Source: an uncultured bacterium (GTDB lineage: Bacteria; Actinomycetota; Coriobacteriia; Coriobacteriales; Atopobiaceae). From it: a stretch of 11,215 nt of DNA. Shown here one piece after another: positions 4,712 to 11,215 of this stretch (positions are counted from its first letter, which is position 1; each line of letters starts with the position of its first letter). The stretch lies in the NCBI GenBank assembly GCA_905215465.1, contig CAJMPT010000049.1, positions 1 to 11,215 of the forward strand. The letters are read 5' to 3'. Both the position numbers and the translations under genes were made by a program. The notes beneath the pieces were generated by a model. It was not told the origin of the DNA, did no database searches, and saw only the letters and a list, made by a program, of their open reading frames with translations.

Positions 4712-6292
4712 ATGAGTGAGTCAGCCCAGACCACCGTCGAGAAGGAGCAGGCCGAGTCCCCGCTGCTGTTCCAGCGCGAGGGTGTCCCGTCCCTGAAGGA
4801 CCTCCTGCCGTGCTCCCTGCAGCACGTCCTGGCCTGCTTTGCCGGAGCCATAGCCCCGGCGATGATGATTGCAAGCACCTGCCACTTCACCGAGGCCCAG
4901 GAGACCGCCATCATCCAGGTGGCCCTCATCCTGACGGCCCTGGACACGTTCCTCCAGCAGTTTCCGCTCTTCGGGCGCATCGGCTCCAACCTGCCCATCC
5001 TGACGGGCGTCTCGTTTGCCTTCCTGCCGGCCTTCCAGGCCATCGGCTTCGAGTTCGGCTTTGGCACCCTCCTGGGCGCCGAGCTCGTGGGCGGCGTGGT
5101 TGCCATCCTCTTCGGCGTCTTCTTCAAGAACGTTCGCAAGCTCTTCCCGCCGCTGGTCACCGGTACCGTCATCTTCACCATCGGCGTCTCGCTCTACCCG
5201 ACGGCCATCAAGTACATGGCCGGCGGCGTGGGCTCCCCGATCTTCGGCTCCTTCCAGAGCTGGTTCGTGGGCCTGGTGACCTTCGCCATCGTCTTCGGCC
5301 TCTCCAACTTTGGCAAGGGCGTCATCAAGCTCGGCGCCATCTTCTTTGGCATGATCGCCGGCTGCCTCATCTCCATCCCGCTGGGCATGGTGGACCCCTC
5401 CGGCGTCGCTAACGCCGCCTGGTTTGCCCTCCCGCAGTTCATGCCCTTCAAGATCGAGTTCAACGGCGCCGCGTGCCTGACCATCGCCGTCGTCTACATC
5501 ATGGCCAACGTCCAGCTCATCGGCGACCTCTCCGCCGCCACCCTGGGCTCCATGGACCGCCTGCCCGAGGAGAAGGAGCTCTCCGGCGCCCTCATGGCCC
5601 AGGGCACCGTCTCCATCGTGTCCTCGCTCTTCGGCGGCATGCCCACCTCCGCCTTCGGCCAGAATGTGGGCATCATCGTCTCCAACAAGGTCATCAACAA
5701 GTTCGTCTTCGTCTTCGCGGCGGCCATCTTTGCCGTGGCCGGCTTCGTGCCCAAGCTCGCGAGCGTCCTGACCATGATCCCGCAGCCGGTCATCGGCGGC
5801 GCCACCATCTCGGTCTTTGGCACCATCACCCTGAACGGCATCCGCATGCTCGTCCGCGACGGCCTGACCCCGCGCTCCTGCACGGTCTTCGGCGTCTCTG
5901 TGGCCTTCGGCCTGGGCATCTCCCAGGTGTCCGGGTGCCTGTCCGGCGCCGGCATGCCCGACTGGATCTCCACCATCTTCGCCACCTCCGCCATCACGCC
6001 CTGCGCCGTCATGGCCATCATCCTGAACAACGTTCTGCCTCCGGAGGAGGTGCCCCTGCCCAGCGACACCAACGCCCCCAACGACCTGCGCGTCGAGGCC
6101 GCGGCCGTCGTGGACGCAAACGCCTCCGACGTGGACACCCTCGAGGCCGTCACCCGCTCCGACGAGGAGGTCGGCGAGGTGGGTGTCATGTTCGACGCCG
6201 CCGAGCGCATGGCCACCTTCGAGGAGAAGGGCAAGGAGGGCAATGGGGCCGAGAAGGACTTCTCGTCTGCGGAGTCCCGGGACAAGAACTAG
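4712..6292 (+). CDS. NCS2 family purine (xanthine/urate-type) permease
   Basis: This is a 526-residue inner-membrane transporter of the nucleobase-cation symporter 2 (NAT) family, about 14 membrane segments between residues 32 and 442. The ATG at 4712 follows GAAGGA at 5-base spacing. The family core is clear: QHVLACFAGAIAPAM (37-51), SNLPILTGVSFAF (92-104), FPPLVTGTVI (145-154) and PTSAFGQNVG (311-320). The NAT signature reads QNVGIIVSNK (317-326), with Asn in place of the usual Thr. In segment 8 the run reads VQLIGD (267-272), with Gln268 where most members have Glu. In segment 9 it reads MAQG (295-298), with Gln297 where they have Asp. A charged tail of about 80 residues follows the last segment. 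As the first gene before ssnA and ygfK it probably imports a purine base or urate; the exact substrate cannot be read from sequence. Confidence 0.88.
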   Translation: MSESAQTTVEKEQAESPLLFQREGVPSLKDLLPCSLQHVLACFAGAIAPAMMIASTCHFTEAQETAIIQVALILTALDTFLQQFPLFGRIGSNLPILTGVSFAFLPAFQAIGFEFGFGTLLGAELVGGVVAILFGVFFKNVRKLFPPLVTGTVIFTIGVSLYPTAIKYMAGGVGSPIFGSFQSWFVGLVTFAIVFGLSNFGKGVIKLGAIFFGMIAGCLISIPLGMVDPSGVANAAWFALPQFMPFKIEFNGAACLTIAVVYIMANVQLIGDLSAATLGSMDRLPEEKELSGALMAQGTVSIVSSLFGGMPTSAFGQNVGIIVSNKVINKFVFVFAAAIFAVAGFVPKLASVLTMIPQPVIGGATISVFGTITLNGIRMLVRDGLTPRSCTVFGVSVAFGLGISQVSGCLSGAGMPDWISTIFATSAITPCAVMAIILNNVLPPEEVPLPSDTNAPNDLRVEAAAVVDANASDVDTLEAVTRSDEEVGEVGVMFDAAERMATFEEKGKEGNGAEKDFSSAESRDKN

Positions 6293-6389
6293 GCTTTAGG
6301 GGAGGGGAGCCGCTTGCCCCCTTCCGACCATCGGTTGCATCACGGGCCCCATGGGTACCGCGGCACCCCAACAAGAGATTGGAGTCAAG

Positions 6390-7742
6390 ATGCTTCTCGT
6401 CGGTAACGGTCGCGTCATCACCCGCGACCCTGAGAACCCCTACATCGAGAACGGCGCCGTCCTCATCGAGGGCGATTCCATCGTCGCCGTCGGCCCCGAG
6501 GCTGACCTCAAGGCCCAGGCCATCGGCGCCTCCTACGTGGACGCCAAGGGCGGCGTCATCATGCCGGGCCTGGTCAACTGCCACACCCACATCTACTCGG
6601 GCCTCGCCCGCGGCCTTGCCATCAAGGGCTGCAGCCCCACCAACTTCCTCGAGAACCTCGAGCAGCAGTGGTGGAAGATCGACGACAACCTCACGCTGGA
6701 CGGCACCCGTGCCAGCGCCTACGCCACCATCCTCGACTCCATCCGCGACGGCGTGACCACCATCTTCGACCACCACGCCAGCTTCTGCGAGATCCCCGGC
6801 TCCCTCTTTGCCATCAAGGACGTGGCCGAGGAGTGCGGCATCCGCTCCTGCCTGTGCTACGAGGTCTCCGACCGCCGCGGCGCCCAGAAGCGCGACGAGT
6901 CCATCAAGGAGAACGCCGACTTTGCCAAGTGGGCCGCCGACGCCCGCAAGGACGGCAACCACATGGTGGCCGCCATGTTCGGCGGACACGCCACCTTCAC
7001 GCTCTCCGACGAGACCATGGACATGATGGCCGAGGCCAACAACGGCCTCACCGGCTTCCACATCCACGTCTGCGAGGGCATGAACGACGTCTGGGACTCC
7101 CGCCAGAACCGCGGTGGCATCAGCCCCATCGAGCGCCTGCTCCAGCACGACCTGCTCGGCCCCGACACCATGCTCGGCCACTGCATCCACGTGACCCCCG
7201 CCGAGATGGACATCATCAAGGAGTCCGGCACCTGGCTCGTCAACAACCCCGAGTCCAACATGGGCAACGCCGTGGGCTGCGCCCCGGTCCTGGAGTTCTT
7301 CCGCCGCGGCATCCCCGTGTGCATGGGCACCGACGCCTACACCCACGACATGCTCGAGAGCCTCAAGGTCTTCCTCATCATCCAGCGCCACAACGCCGCC
7401 ATGCCCAACGTCGGCTGGTGCGAGGACATGTCCATGCTCTTCGAGAACAACCCCAAGATGGCCACCAAGTACTTCGGCCGCACGGTGGGCAAGCTCGCCC
7501 CCGGTGCCGCCGCTGACGTCATCGTCATGGACTACAAGCCCTTCACGCCCTTCTCCGACGAGAACATCGACGGCCACATGCTGTTTGGCATGATGGGCAA
7601 GAACTGCCGCACCACCATCATCAACGGCAAGGTCCTCTACAAGGACCGCGAGTTCGTGGGCATCGACGAGGAGCGCATCAACGCGTGGACCATGGAGCAG
7701 TCCAAGAAGCTCTGGGGCACGCTCAACGAGCGCGAGTACTAG
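6390..7742 (+). CDS. ssnA: Putative aminohydrolase SsnA
   Basis: This is a 450-residue metal-dependent amidohydrolase of the chlorohydrolase/guanine-deaminase superfamily, closest to SsnA. The start at 6390 is preferred: GGAG lies five bases upstream, and the protein then begins MLLVGNGRVITRD as in the family. An ATG 39 bases earlier lacks a site. The metal ligands are visible: HTH (H65, H67), H224/H226 in GFHIHVCEG, H264/H267 in LGHCIHV, and D315 in MGTDAYTHD. The C-terminal KLAPGAAADVIVMDY closes the barrel's beta-sandwich. SsnA genes recur beside ygfK and molybdenum hydroxylases in anaerobic purine-degradation and selenium-dependent hydroxylase loci. The proposed role is hydrolysis of a purine-derived intermediate; the true substrate is not settled. 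It lies 97 bases after the permease on the same strand. Confidence 0.9.
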   Translation: MLLVGNGRVITRDPENPYIENGAVLIEGDSIVAVGPEADLKAQAIGASYVDAKGGVIMPGLVNCHTHIYSGLARGLAIKGCSPTNFLENLEQQWWKIDDNLTLDGTRASAYATILDSIRDGVTTIFDHHASFCEIPGSLFAIKDVAEECGIRSCLCYEVSDRRGAQKRDESIKENADFAKWAADARKDGNHMVAAMFGGHATFTLSDETMDMMAEANNGLTGFHIHVCEGMNDVWDSRQNRGGISPIERLLQHDLLGPDTMLGHCIHVTPAEMDIIKESGTWLVNNPESNMGNAVGCAPVLEFFRRGIPVCMGTDAYTHDMLESLKVFLIIQRHNAAMPNVGWCEDMSMLFENNPKMATKYFGRTVGKLAPGAAADVIVMDYKPFTPFSDENIDGHMLFGMMGKNCRTTIINGKVLYKDREFVGIDEERINAWTMEQSKKLWGTLNEREY

Positions 7743-7886
7743 GAACCAACACGCTTTTCTCGCCGGCGGGGCTAGCGTTCCCGTCGGCTTCGCGGCCTCC
7801 GCGGGGCCGCAGGCGTCACGTCTAGGGGGACGTGGCACAAACGCGTGCAACCGCGCGGTCTCGGTTGCACAGGAGAGGAGCTCTTT
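7743..7886 (+). promoter_or_regulatory. Hairpin-rich leader of ygfK
   Basis: This 144-base gap contains four successive hairpins. GCCGGCGGG/CCCGTCGGC (7762-7788) has one G-U pair. GCGGCC/GGCCGC spans 7792-7810 and CACGTC/GACGTG spans 7817-7834. GTGCAACC/GGTTGCAC (7845-7870) is perfect, 8 bp, and ends one base before the AGGAGAGG ribosome site. The first may be an operon-internal terminator or processing site without a T run. The last is placed to influence translation of ygfK. Confidence 0.5.
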
Positions 7887-10800
7887 ATGAGCGACATCAT
7901 GAGGCCGATCCCGTTCGCACGGCTTATGGACTGGATCCTCACCGAGAACGCCGAGAAGGGAAGCATCTTTGGCGTTCGCAAGATCGTTCGTCACGAGGGA
8001 GGCGCCGAGCCGATCTTTGCCGAGAAGATCGAGACCCCCTTTGGTCCGGCCGCCGGCCCCAACAGCCAGCTCACGCAGAACATCGTGGCCTCCTACGTTG
8101 CGGGCGCCCGCTTCTTCGAGCTCAAGACCGTCCAGGTGATGGACGGCGAGGAGCTCTCCCGTTGCGTGGCCAAGCCCTGCATCGTGGCCGAGGACGAGTG
8201 CTACAACTGCGAGTGGTCCACCGAGCTTGAGGTCCCGCAGGCCATGGCCGAGTACATCAAGGCCTGGTGGGCGTGCAAGCTGCTGGCCCGCGAGCTTGGC
8301 CTGGGAGACCCGGATGGCTTCGTCTTCAACATGAGCGTTGGCTATGACCTCGCGGGCATCAAGAGCCCCAAGGTCGACGCCTACATCGAGGGCATGAAGG
8401 ACGCCTCCGGCACCGCCGTGTGGGCCGAGTGCCGCGACTGGGCCCTGGCCAACCTCGACCGCTTCCAGAACGTGGACGCGGACTTTGTCAACTCCGTGAG
8501 CCCGCACGTCTCTGCCTCCGTCACCGAGTCCACCCTGCACGGCTGCCCGCCCGACGAGATCGAGCGCATCGCCACCTACCTCATCACCGAGAAGGGCCTG
8601 AACACCTACGTCAAGTGCAACCCCACCCTTCTGGGCTACGACTACGCCCGCGAGCGCCTGAACAGCCTGGGCTTTGACTACATTGCCTTTGACGACAGGC
8701 ACTTCCGTGAGGACCTGCAGTGGGCCGACGCCGTGCCCATGTTCCGCCGTCTCATGGCCCTCACGCAGGAGCGCGGCCTGGCCTTTGGCGTCAAGCTGAC
8801 CAACACCTTCCCCGTGGACGTCACCCGCAAGGAGCTGCCGAGCGAGGAGATGTACATGTCCGGCCGCTCGCTCTTCCCGCTGACCATCCACCTCGCCCAG
8901 AAGATCTCCGCCGAGTTCGACGGCAAGCTGCGCATCTCCTACTCCGGTGGCGCGGACGCCCAGAACATCAAGAGCCTCTACGACGCCGGCATCTGGCCGA
9001 TCACCATGGCCACCACCGTCCTGAAGCCCGGCGGATACGAGCGCTTCAGCCAGATCGCCCACGTCCTCGAGGGCGTCGAGCGCAAGGCCGACGTTGACGT
9101 TGCCGCCGTGGCCGCCCTGGACGAGTCCGTCGCCAGCGACCACAAGTACGCCAAGCCCATCAAGCCGGCCTCCGCGCACAAGCTCGACTGGCCGCTGCCG
9201 CTGACCAACTGCTTCACCTCCCCCTGCCGCAATGTCTGCCCCATCGAGCAGGACATCCCCGCCTACCTGGCCGCCGTTGACGAGGGCCGCCTGGCCGACG
9301 CCTTGGCCATCATCGCCGAGCGCAACGCCCTGCCCTTCATCACCGGCAACCTCTGCCCGCACCCCTGCGGCACCAAGTGCATGCGCGCCTTCTACGAGCC
9401 CGAGGGCGCTGCCATCCGCGCCTCCAAGCTCAAGGCCGCCCGTGGCGGCATCGACGAGCTGCTGGCCTCCATCAAGGCCAACAAGCCCGAGGCCGTCGAG
9501 GGCGCCCAGGGCAAGAACGTTGCCGTCATTGGCGGCGGCCCGGCTGGCCTGGCCTGCGCGTTCTTCCTGACCCGCGCCGGCGCCAAGGTCACCATCTTTG
9601 AGCGCAAGGAGAGCCTGGGTGGCGTCGCCCGCCACATCATCCCGGCCTTCCGCATCTCCGACGAGGACATCGACCGTGACGTGGAGCTCTGCCGCGCCTT
9701 TGGCGCCGAGGTCAAGCTTGGCGTCGAGGTGGCCGACGTGGCCAAGCTCAAGGCCGATGGCTACACCGACGTCGTGGTCTGCACCGGCGCCTGGGCCCCC
9801 GGCCACGTTGGCCTGGAGTACGGCGACGAGATTGACGTCCTTGACTTCCTGGCCGCCGCCAAGTCCGGCCTGGACCTCTCCACCCTCGGCTCCGACGTCG
9901 TCATCGTCGGCGCCGGCAACACCGCCATGGACGCCGCGCGCGTGGCCAAGCGCCTGCCGGGCGTCAAGAACGTGCGCATCGTCTACCGCCGCACCAAGCG
10001 CTACATGCCCGCCGACGAGGAGGAGCTGGCCGAGGCCCTCTCCGAGGGCGTCGAGCTCTGCGAGCTCCTTGCCCCCAAGGGCGTGGCTGACGGCATCCTG
10101 ACCTGCGACGTCATGGAGCTTGGCGAGCCCGACGAGTCCGGCCGTCGCAGTCCCGTTGCCACCGGCAAGACCATTGAGGTCCCGGCAACGGCCGTCATCT
10201 GCGCCGTCGGCGAGAAGATTGAGGGCGGCATCTACGAGGCTGCCGGTGTCCAGACCGACCGCCGCGGCCGTCCCGCCGGCTGCGACACCGGCGTCGAGGG
10301 CGTCTGGGCCGCGGGCGACTGCCGCCGCGGGCCTGCCCGCTTCGTGGACGCCATCGCCGACGCCCAGGAGGTCGCGCGCAAGATGTGCGGCGTCGACTTC
10401 TCCAAGTACTCCGCCGCCAACGTGCGCTCCGGCCACGAGTCCGACTGCTACGGGCGCAAGGGCGACCTGCGTCTTGGCTGCGCCGGCTGCCAGAAGAACT
10501 CCGGCTGCCTTGGCTGCGCCACCATCTGCGAGGCCTGCTGCGACGTCTGCCCCAACCGCGCCAACGTCTCCATCACCGTGCCGGGCCTGGTCCAGCACCA
10601 GGTGGTCCACGTGGACGGCATGTGCAACGAGTGCGGCAACTGCGCCGTGTTCTGCCCGTGGAGCGGCCGTCCGTTCAAGGACAAGCTGACCCTGTTCTGG
10701 AGCGCCGAGGACATGGGCAATTCCACCAACCAGGGCTTCCTTGCCCAGCCTGACGGCAGCTTCCTGGTGCGCCTTGCCTCCGGCATCGGCGCCTACGACG

Positions 10801-10889
10801 TGGACGACGCCTCCTGCGGCCTGCCCGAGGAGGTCCGCCTGACCATCAAGGCCGTCCGTGACTCCTACGCCTACCTGCTTGCCAAGTAG
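7887..10889 (+). CDS. ygfK: YgfK, large flavin/iron-sulfur oxidoreductase (putative selenate reductase subunit family)
   Basis: This protein has 1000 residues. The start at 7887 follows AGGAGAGG, and MSDIMRPIPF matches the family N-terminus. Residues 1-400 form a dihydroorotate-dehydrogenase-like barrel (TPFGPAAGPNSQLTQNI, ELKTVQVMDG, SYSGGADAQNIKSL). From about 442 comes a GltD-like electron module: cysteines C442, C447, C451 (CRNVCPIEQDIP) and C490, C494, C498 (CPHPCGTKC), the FAD loop VIGGGPAGLA (547-556), the NAD(P)H loop VGAGNTAMDAARV (674-686) and GVWAAGDCRRG. The C-terminus has ferredoxin-like clusters with cysteines at 865, 868, 874, 877, 881, 884, 885, 888 and at 913, 916, 919, 923. 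The family was named a selenate reductase subunit, but its genes sit in anaerobic purine-degradation loci, where it probably passes electrons between NAD(P)H, flavin and iron-sulfur carriers. It is likely cytoplasmic and in one operon with ssnA. Confidence 0.92.
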   Translation: MSDIMRPIPFARLMDWILTENAEKGSIFGVRKIVRHEGGAEPIFAEKIETPFGPAAGPNSQLTQNIVASYVAGARFFELKTVQVMDGEELSRCVAKPCIVAEDECYNCEWSTELEVPQAMAEYIKAWWACKLLARELGLGDPDGFVFNMSVGYDLAGIKSPKVDAYIEGMKDASGTAVWAECRDWALANLDRFQNVDADFVNSVSPHVSASVTESTLHGCPPDEIERIATYLITEKGLNTYVKCNPTLLGYDYARERLNSLGFDYIAFDDRHFREDLQWADAVPMFRRLMALTQERGLAFGVKLTNTFPVDVTRKELPSEEMYMSGRSLFPLTIHLAQKISAEFDGKLRISYSGGADAQNIKSLYDAGIWPITMATTVLKPGGYERFSQIAHVLEGVERKADVDVAAVAALDESVASDHKYAKPIKPASAHKLDWPLPLTNCFTSPCRNVCPIEQDIPAYLAAVDEGRLADALAIIAERNALPFITGNLCPHPCGTKCMRAFYEPEGAAIRASKLKAARGGIDELLASIKANKPEAVEGAQGKNVAVIGGGPAGLACAFFLTRAGAKVTIFERKESLGGVARHIIPAFRISDEDIDRDVELCRAFGAEVKLGVEVADVAKLKADGYTDVVVCTGAWAPGHVGLEYGDEIDVLDFLAAAKSGLDLSTLGSDVVIVGAGNTAMDAARVAKRLPGVKNVRIVYRRTKRYMPADEEELAEALSEGVELCELLAPKGVADGILTCDVMELGEPDESGRRSPVATGKTIEVPATAVICAVGEKIEGGIYEAAGVQTDRRGRPAGCDTGVEGVWAAGDCRRGPARFVDAIADAQEVARKMCGVDFSKYSAANVRSGHESDCYGRKGDLRLGCAGCQKNSGCLGCATICEACCDVCPNRANVSITVPGLVQHQVVHVDGMCNECGNCAVFCPWSGRPFKDKLTLFWSAEDMGNSTNQGFLAQPDGSFLVRLASGIGAYDVDDASCGLPEEVRLTIKAVRDSYAYLLAK

Positions 10890-10905
10890 CTTCAGGTAGT
10901 CCCCT

Positions 10906-10945
10906 GCGCGGCCGGCGAGAGGCATGTCCTTCTCGTCGGTCGCGC
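10906..10945 (+). terminator. Hairpin after ygfK
   Basis: GCGCGGCCGGCGAGA (10906-10920) pairs with TCTCGTCGGTCGCGC (10931-10945): 15 bp including two G-U pairs, with a 10-base loop. No T run follows, so partial termination or mRNA protection is as likely as a full stop. It begins 17 bases after the ygfK stop codon. Confidence 0.5.
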
Positions 10946-11038
10946 ACCCGTGCGGTGATGCGAGGGGGGGAGGCCCCTTCGTATCGTTTCTCCGTGCGAG
11001 CGTTGTTCCGTTTTGTGTTAACGAGTGAAAGGGCCAAG

Positions 11039-11215
11039 ATGGCCGACGACGAAGAGAAGTACGCGCAAAGGAAGGCTCCCCAGAAGCCCGGCGCCGCCAA
11101 GAGGCCCCGCAAGCCCAGGCCCGTGGCCGTCGTCCTGTGCAACGGCAACTGCGAGCTCCACGGCTGCGAGCAGGGCTGCGTTGGCTGCCAGGCCTGCGTC
11201 AACGCCTGCCGCAAG
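11039..11215 (+). CDS. RnfB-like iron-sulfur protein, 5' part only
   Basis: The first 59 residues are present and the gene runs off the window. ATG at 11039 follows AAAGGG at 5-base spacing. Residues 1-28 are hydrophilic and rich in Lys, Arg and Pro; there is no membrane anchor as in true RnfB. Residues 29-59 hold eight cysteines... seven are spaced as C34, C38, C43, C47, C50, C53, C57 (CNGNC, then CEQGCVGCQACVNAC). This looks like a shortened RnfB iron-sulfur motif running into a 2[4Fe-4S] ferredoxin-type binding site. Corrected count: seven cysteines are visible. Placed 149 bases after ygfK on the same strand, it is probably an electron carrier for YgfK or a molybdenum hydroxylase further on. 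Exact family cannot be fixed without the remainder. Confidence 0.75.
   Translation, partial: MADDEEKYAQRKAPQKPGAAKRPRKPRPVAVVLCNGNCELHGCEQGCVGCQACVNACRK

Noticed and set aside
6301..6325. G/C-rich imperfect hairpin between permease and ssnA as a terminator
   Set aside because: Only about four contiguous pairs plus a bulged three, and no T run.
5473..6756. 427-codon plus-strand frame across the permease/ssnA junction
   Set aside because: Arg/His/Pro-rich out-of-frame translation of two confident genes.
566..7764. The octamer TTCTCGCC in several gene gaps (566, 3114, 4424, 7757) as a shared regulatory site
   Set aside because: Its complement also occurs inside coding sequence (2958 and 10209), and one gap copy belongs to a terminator stem. 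Not distinctive enough without a genome count.
6186..10925. A 1579-codon open frame on the minus strand across permease end, ssnA and ygfK
   Set aside because: It mirrors three well recognised plus-strand genes; GC-rich third positions suppress stops in this antisense frame. Its product is a low-complexity run of Gly, Val, Ala, Leu and His with no domain.
1..11215. CRISPR arrays, tRNA or rRNA genes, insertion sequences with transposase
   Set aside because: No regularly spaced direct repeats, no cloverleaf or rRNA-like segment, and no transposase-like protein seen on either strand.

Overview
The window is GC-rich DNA (about two thirds G+C by eye) with strongly GC-biased codon use, GTG as well as ATG starts, clear Shine-Dalgarno sites and an anaerobic gene content. 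This fits a gut or oral Coriobacteriia actinobacterium (Olsenella/Atopobium/Collinsella type). That placement is inference from gene content and composition; there is no rRNA or other marker gene here.

Left part (1-3217). The 3' end of an ABC transporter ATPase is followed by a 390-base gene-free stretch holding two tandem 115-bp inverted-repeat units, one enclosing a terminator-like hairpin. Next come a YitT-family membrane protein and a phosphoglycerate-dehydrogenase-type enzyme with a C-terminal ACT-like domain. Downstream of the latter sit three strong hairpins in about 150 bases; the last is a perfect 16-bp palindrome separating converging transcription units.

Middle (3212-4711). A minus-strand pair: a YheO-like PAS/HTH regulator and, 12 bases behind its stop, a 117-residue protein of unknown function with a helical, Nif11-like N-terminus and a row of pentapeptide-type repeats. 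The 474-base divergent region upstream of the regulator holds the only AT-rich patch of the area, short palindromes and a minus-strand promoter candidate.

Right part (4712-11215). Four plus-strand genes run towards the window end: an NCS2 purine permease, the SsnA aminohydrolase, the large YgfK flavin/iron-sulfur oxidoreductase, and the start of an RnfB-like iron-sulfur protein. ssnA and ygfK are marker genes of anaerobic purine (xanthine/urate) catabolism and of selenium-dependent molybdenum hydroxylase loci. The likely scheme is: the permease imports a purine, SsnA hydrolyses an intermediate, and YgfK with the iron-sulfur protein handles the electrons, with the divergent regulator sensing a pathway compound. 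The molybdenum hydroxylase and ring-opening genes would be expected past the right edge. The main unusual points are the permease's amide-for-acid substitutions at the substrate-site positions, the uncharacterised pentapeptide protein tied to the regulator, the paired 115-bp repeats, and the hairpin-rich leader of ygfK.
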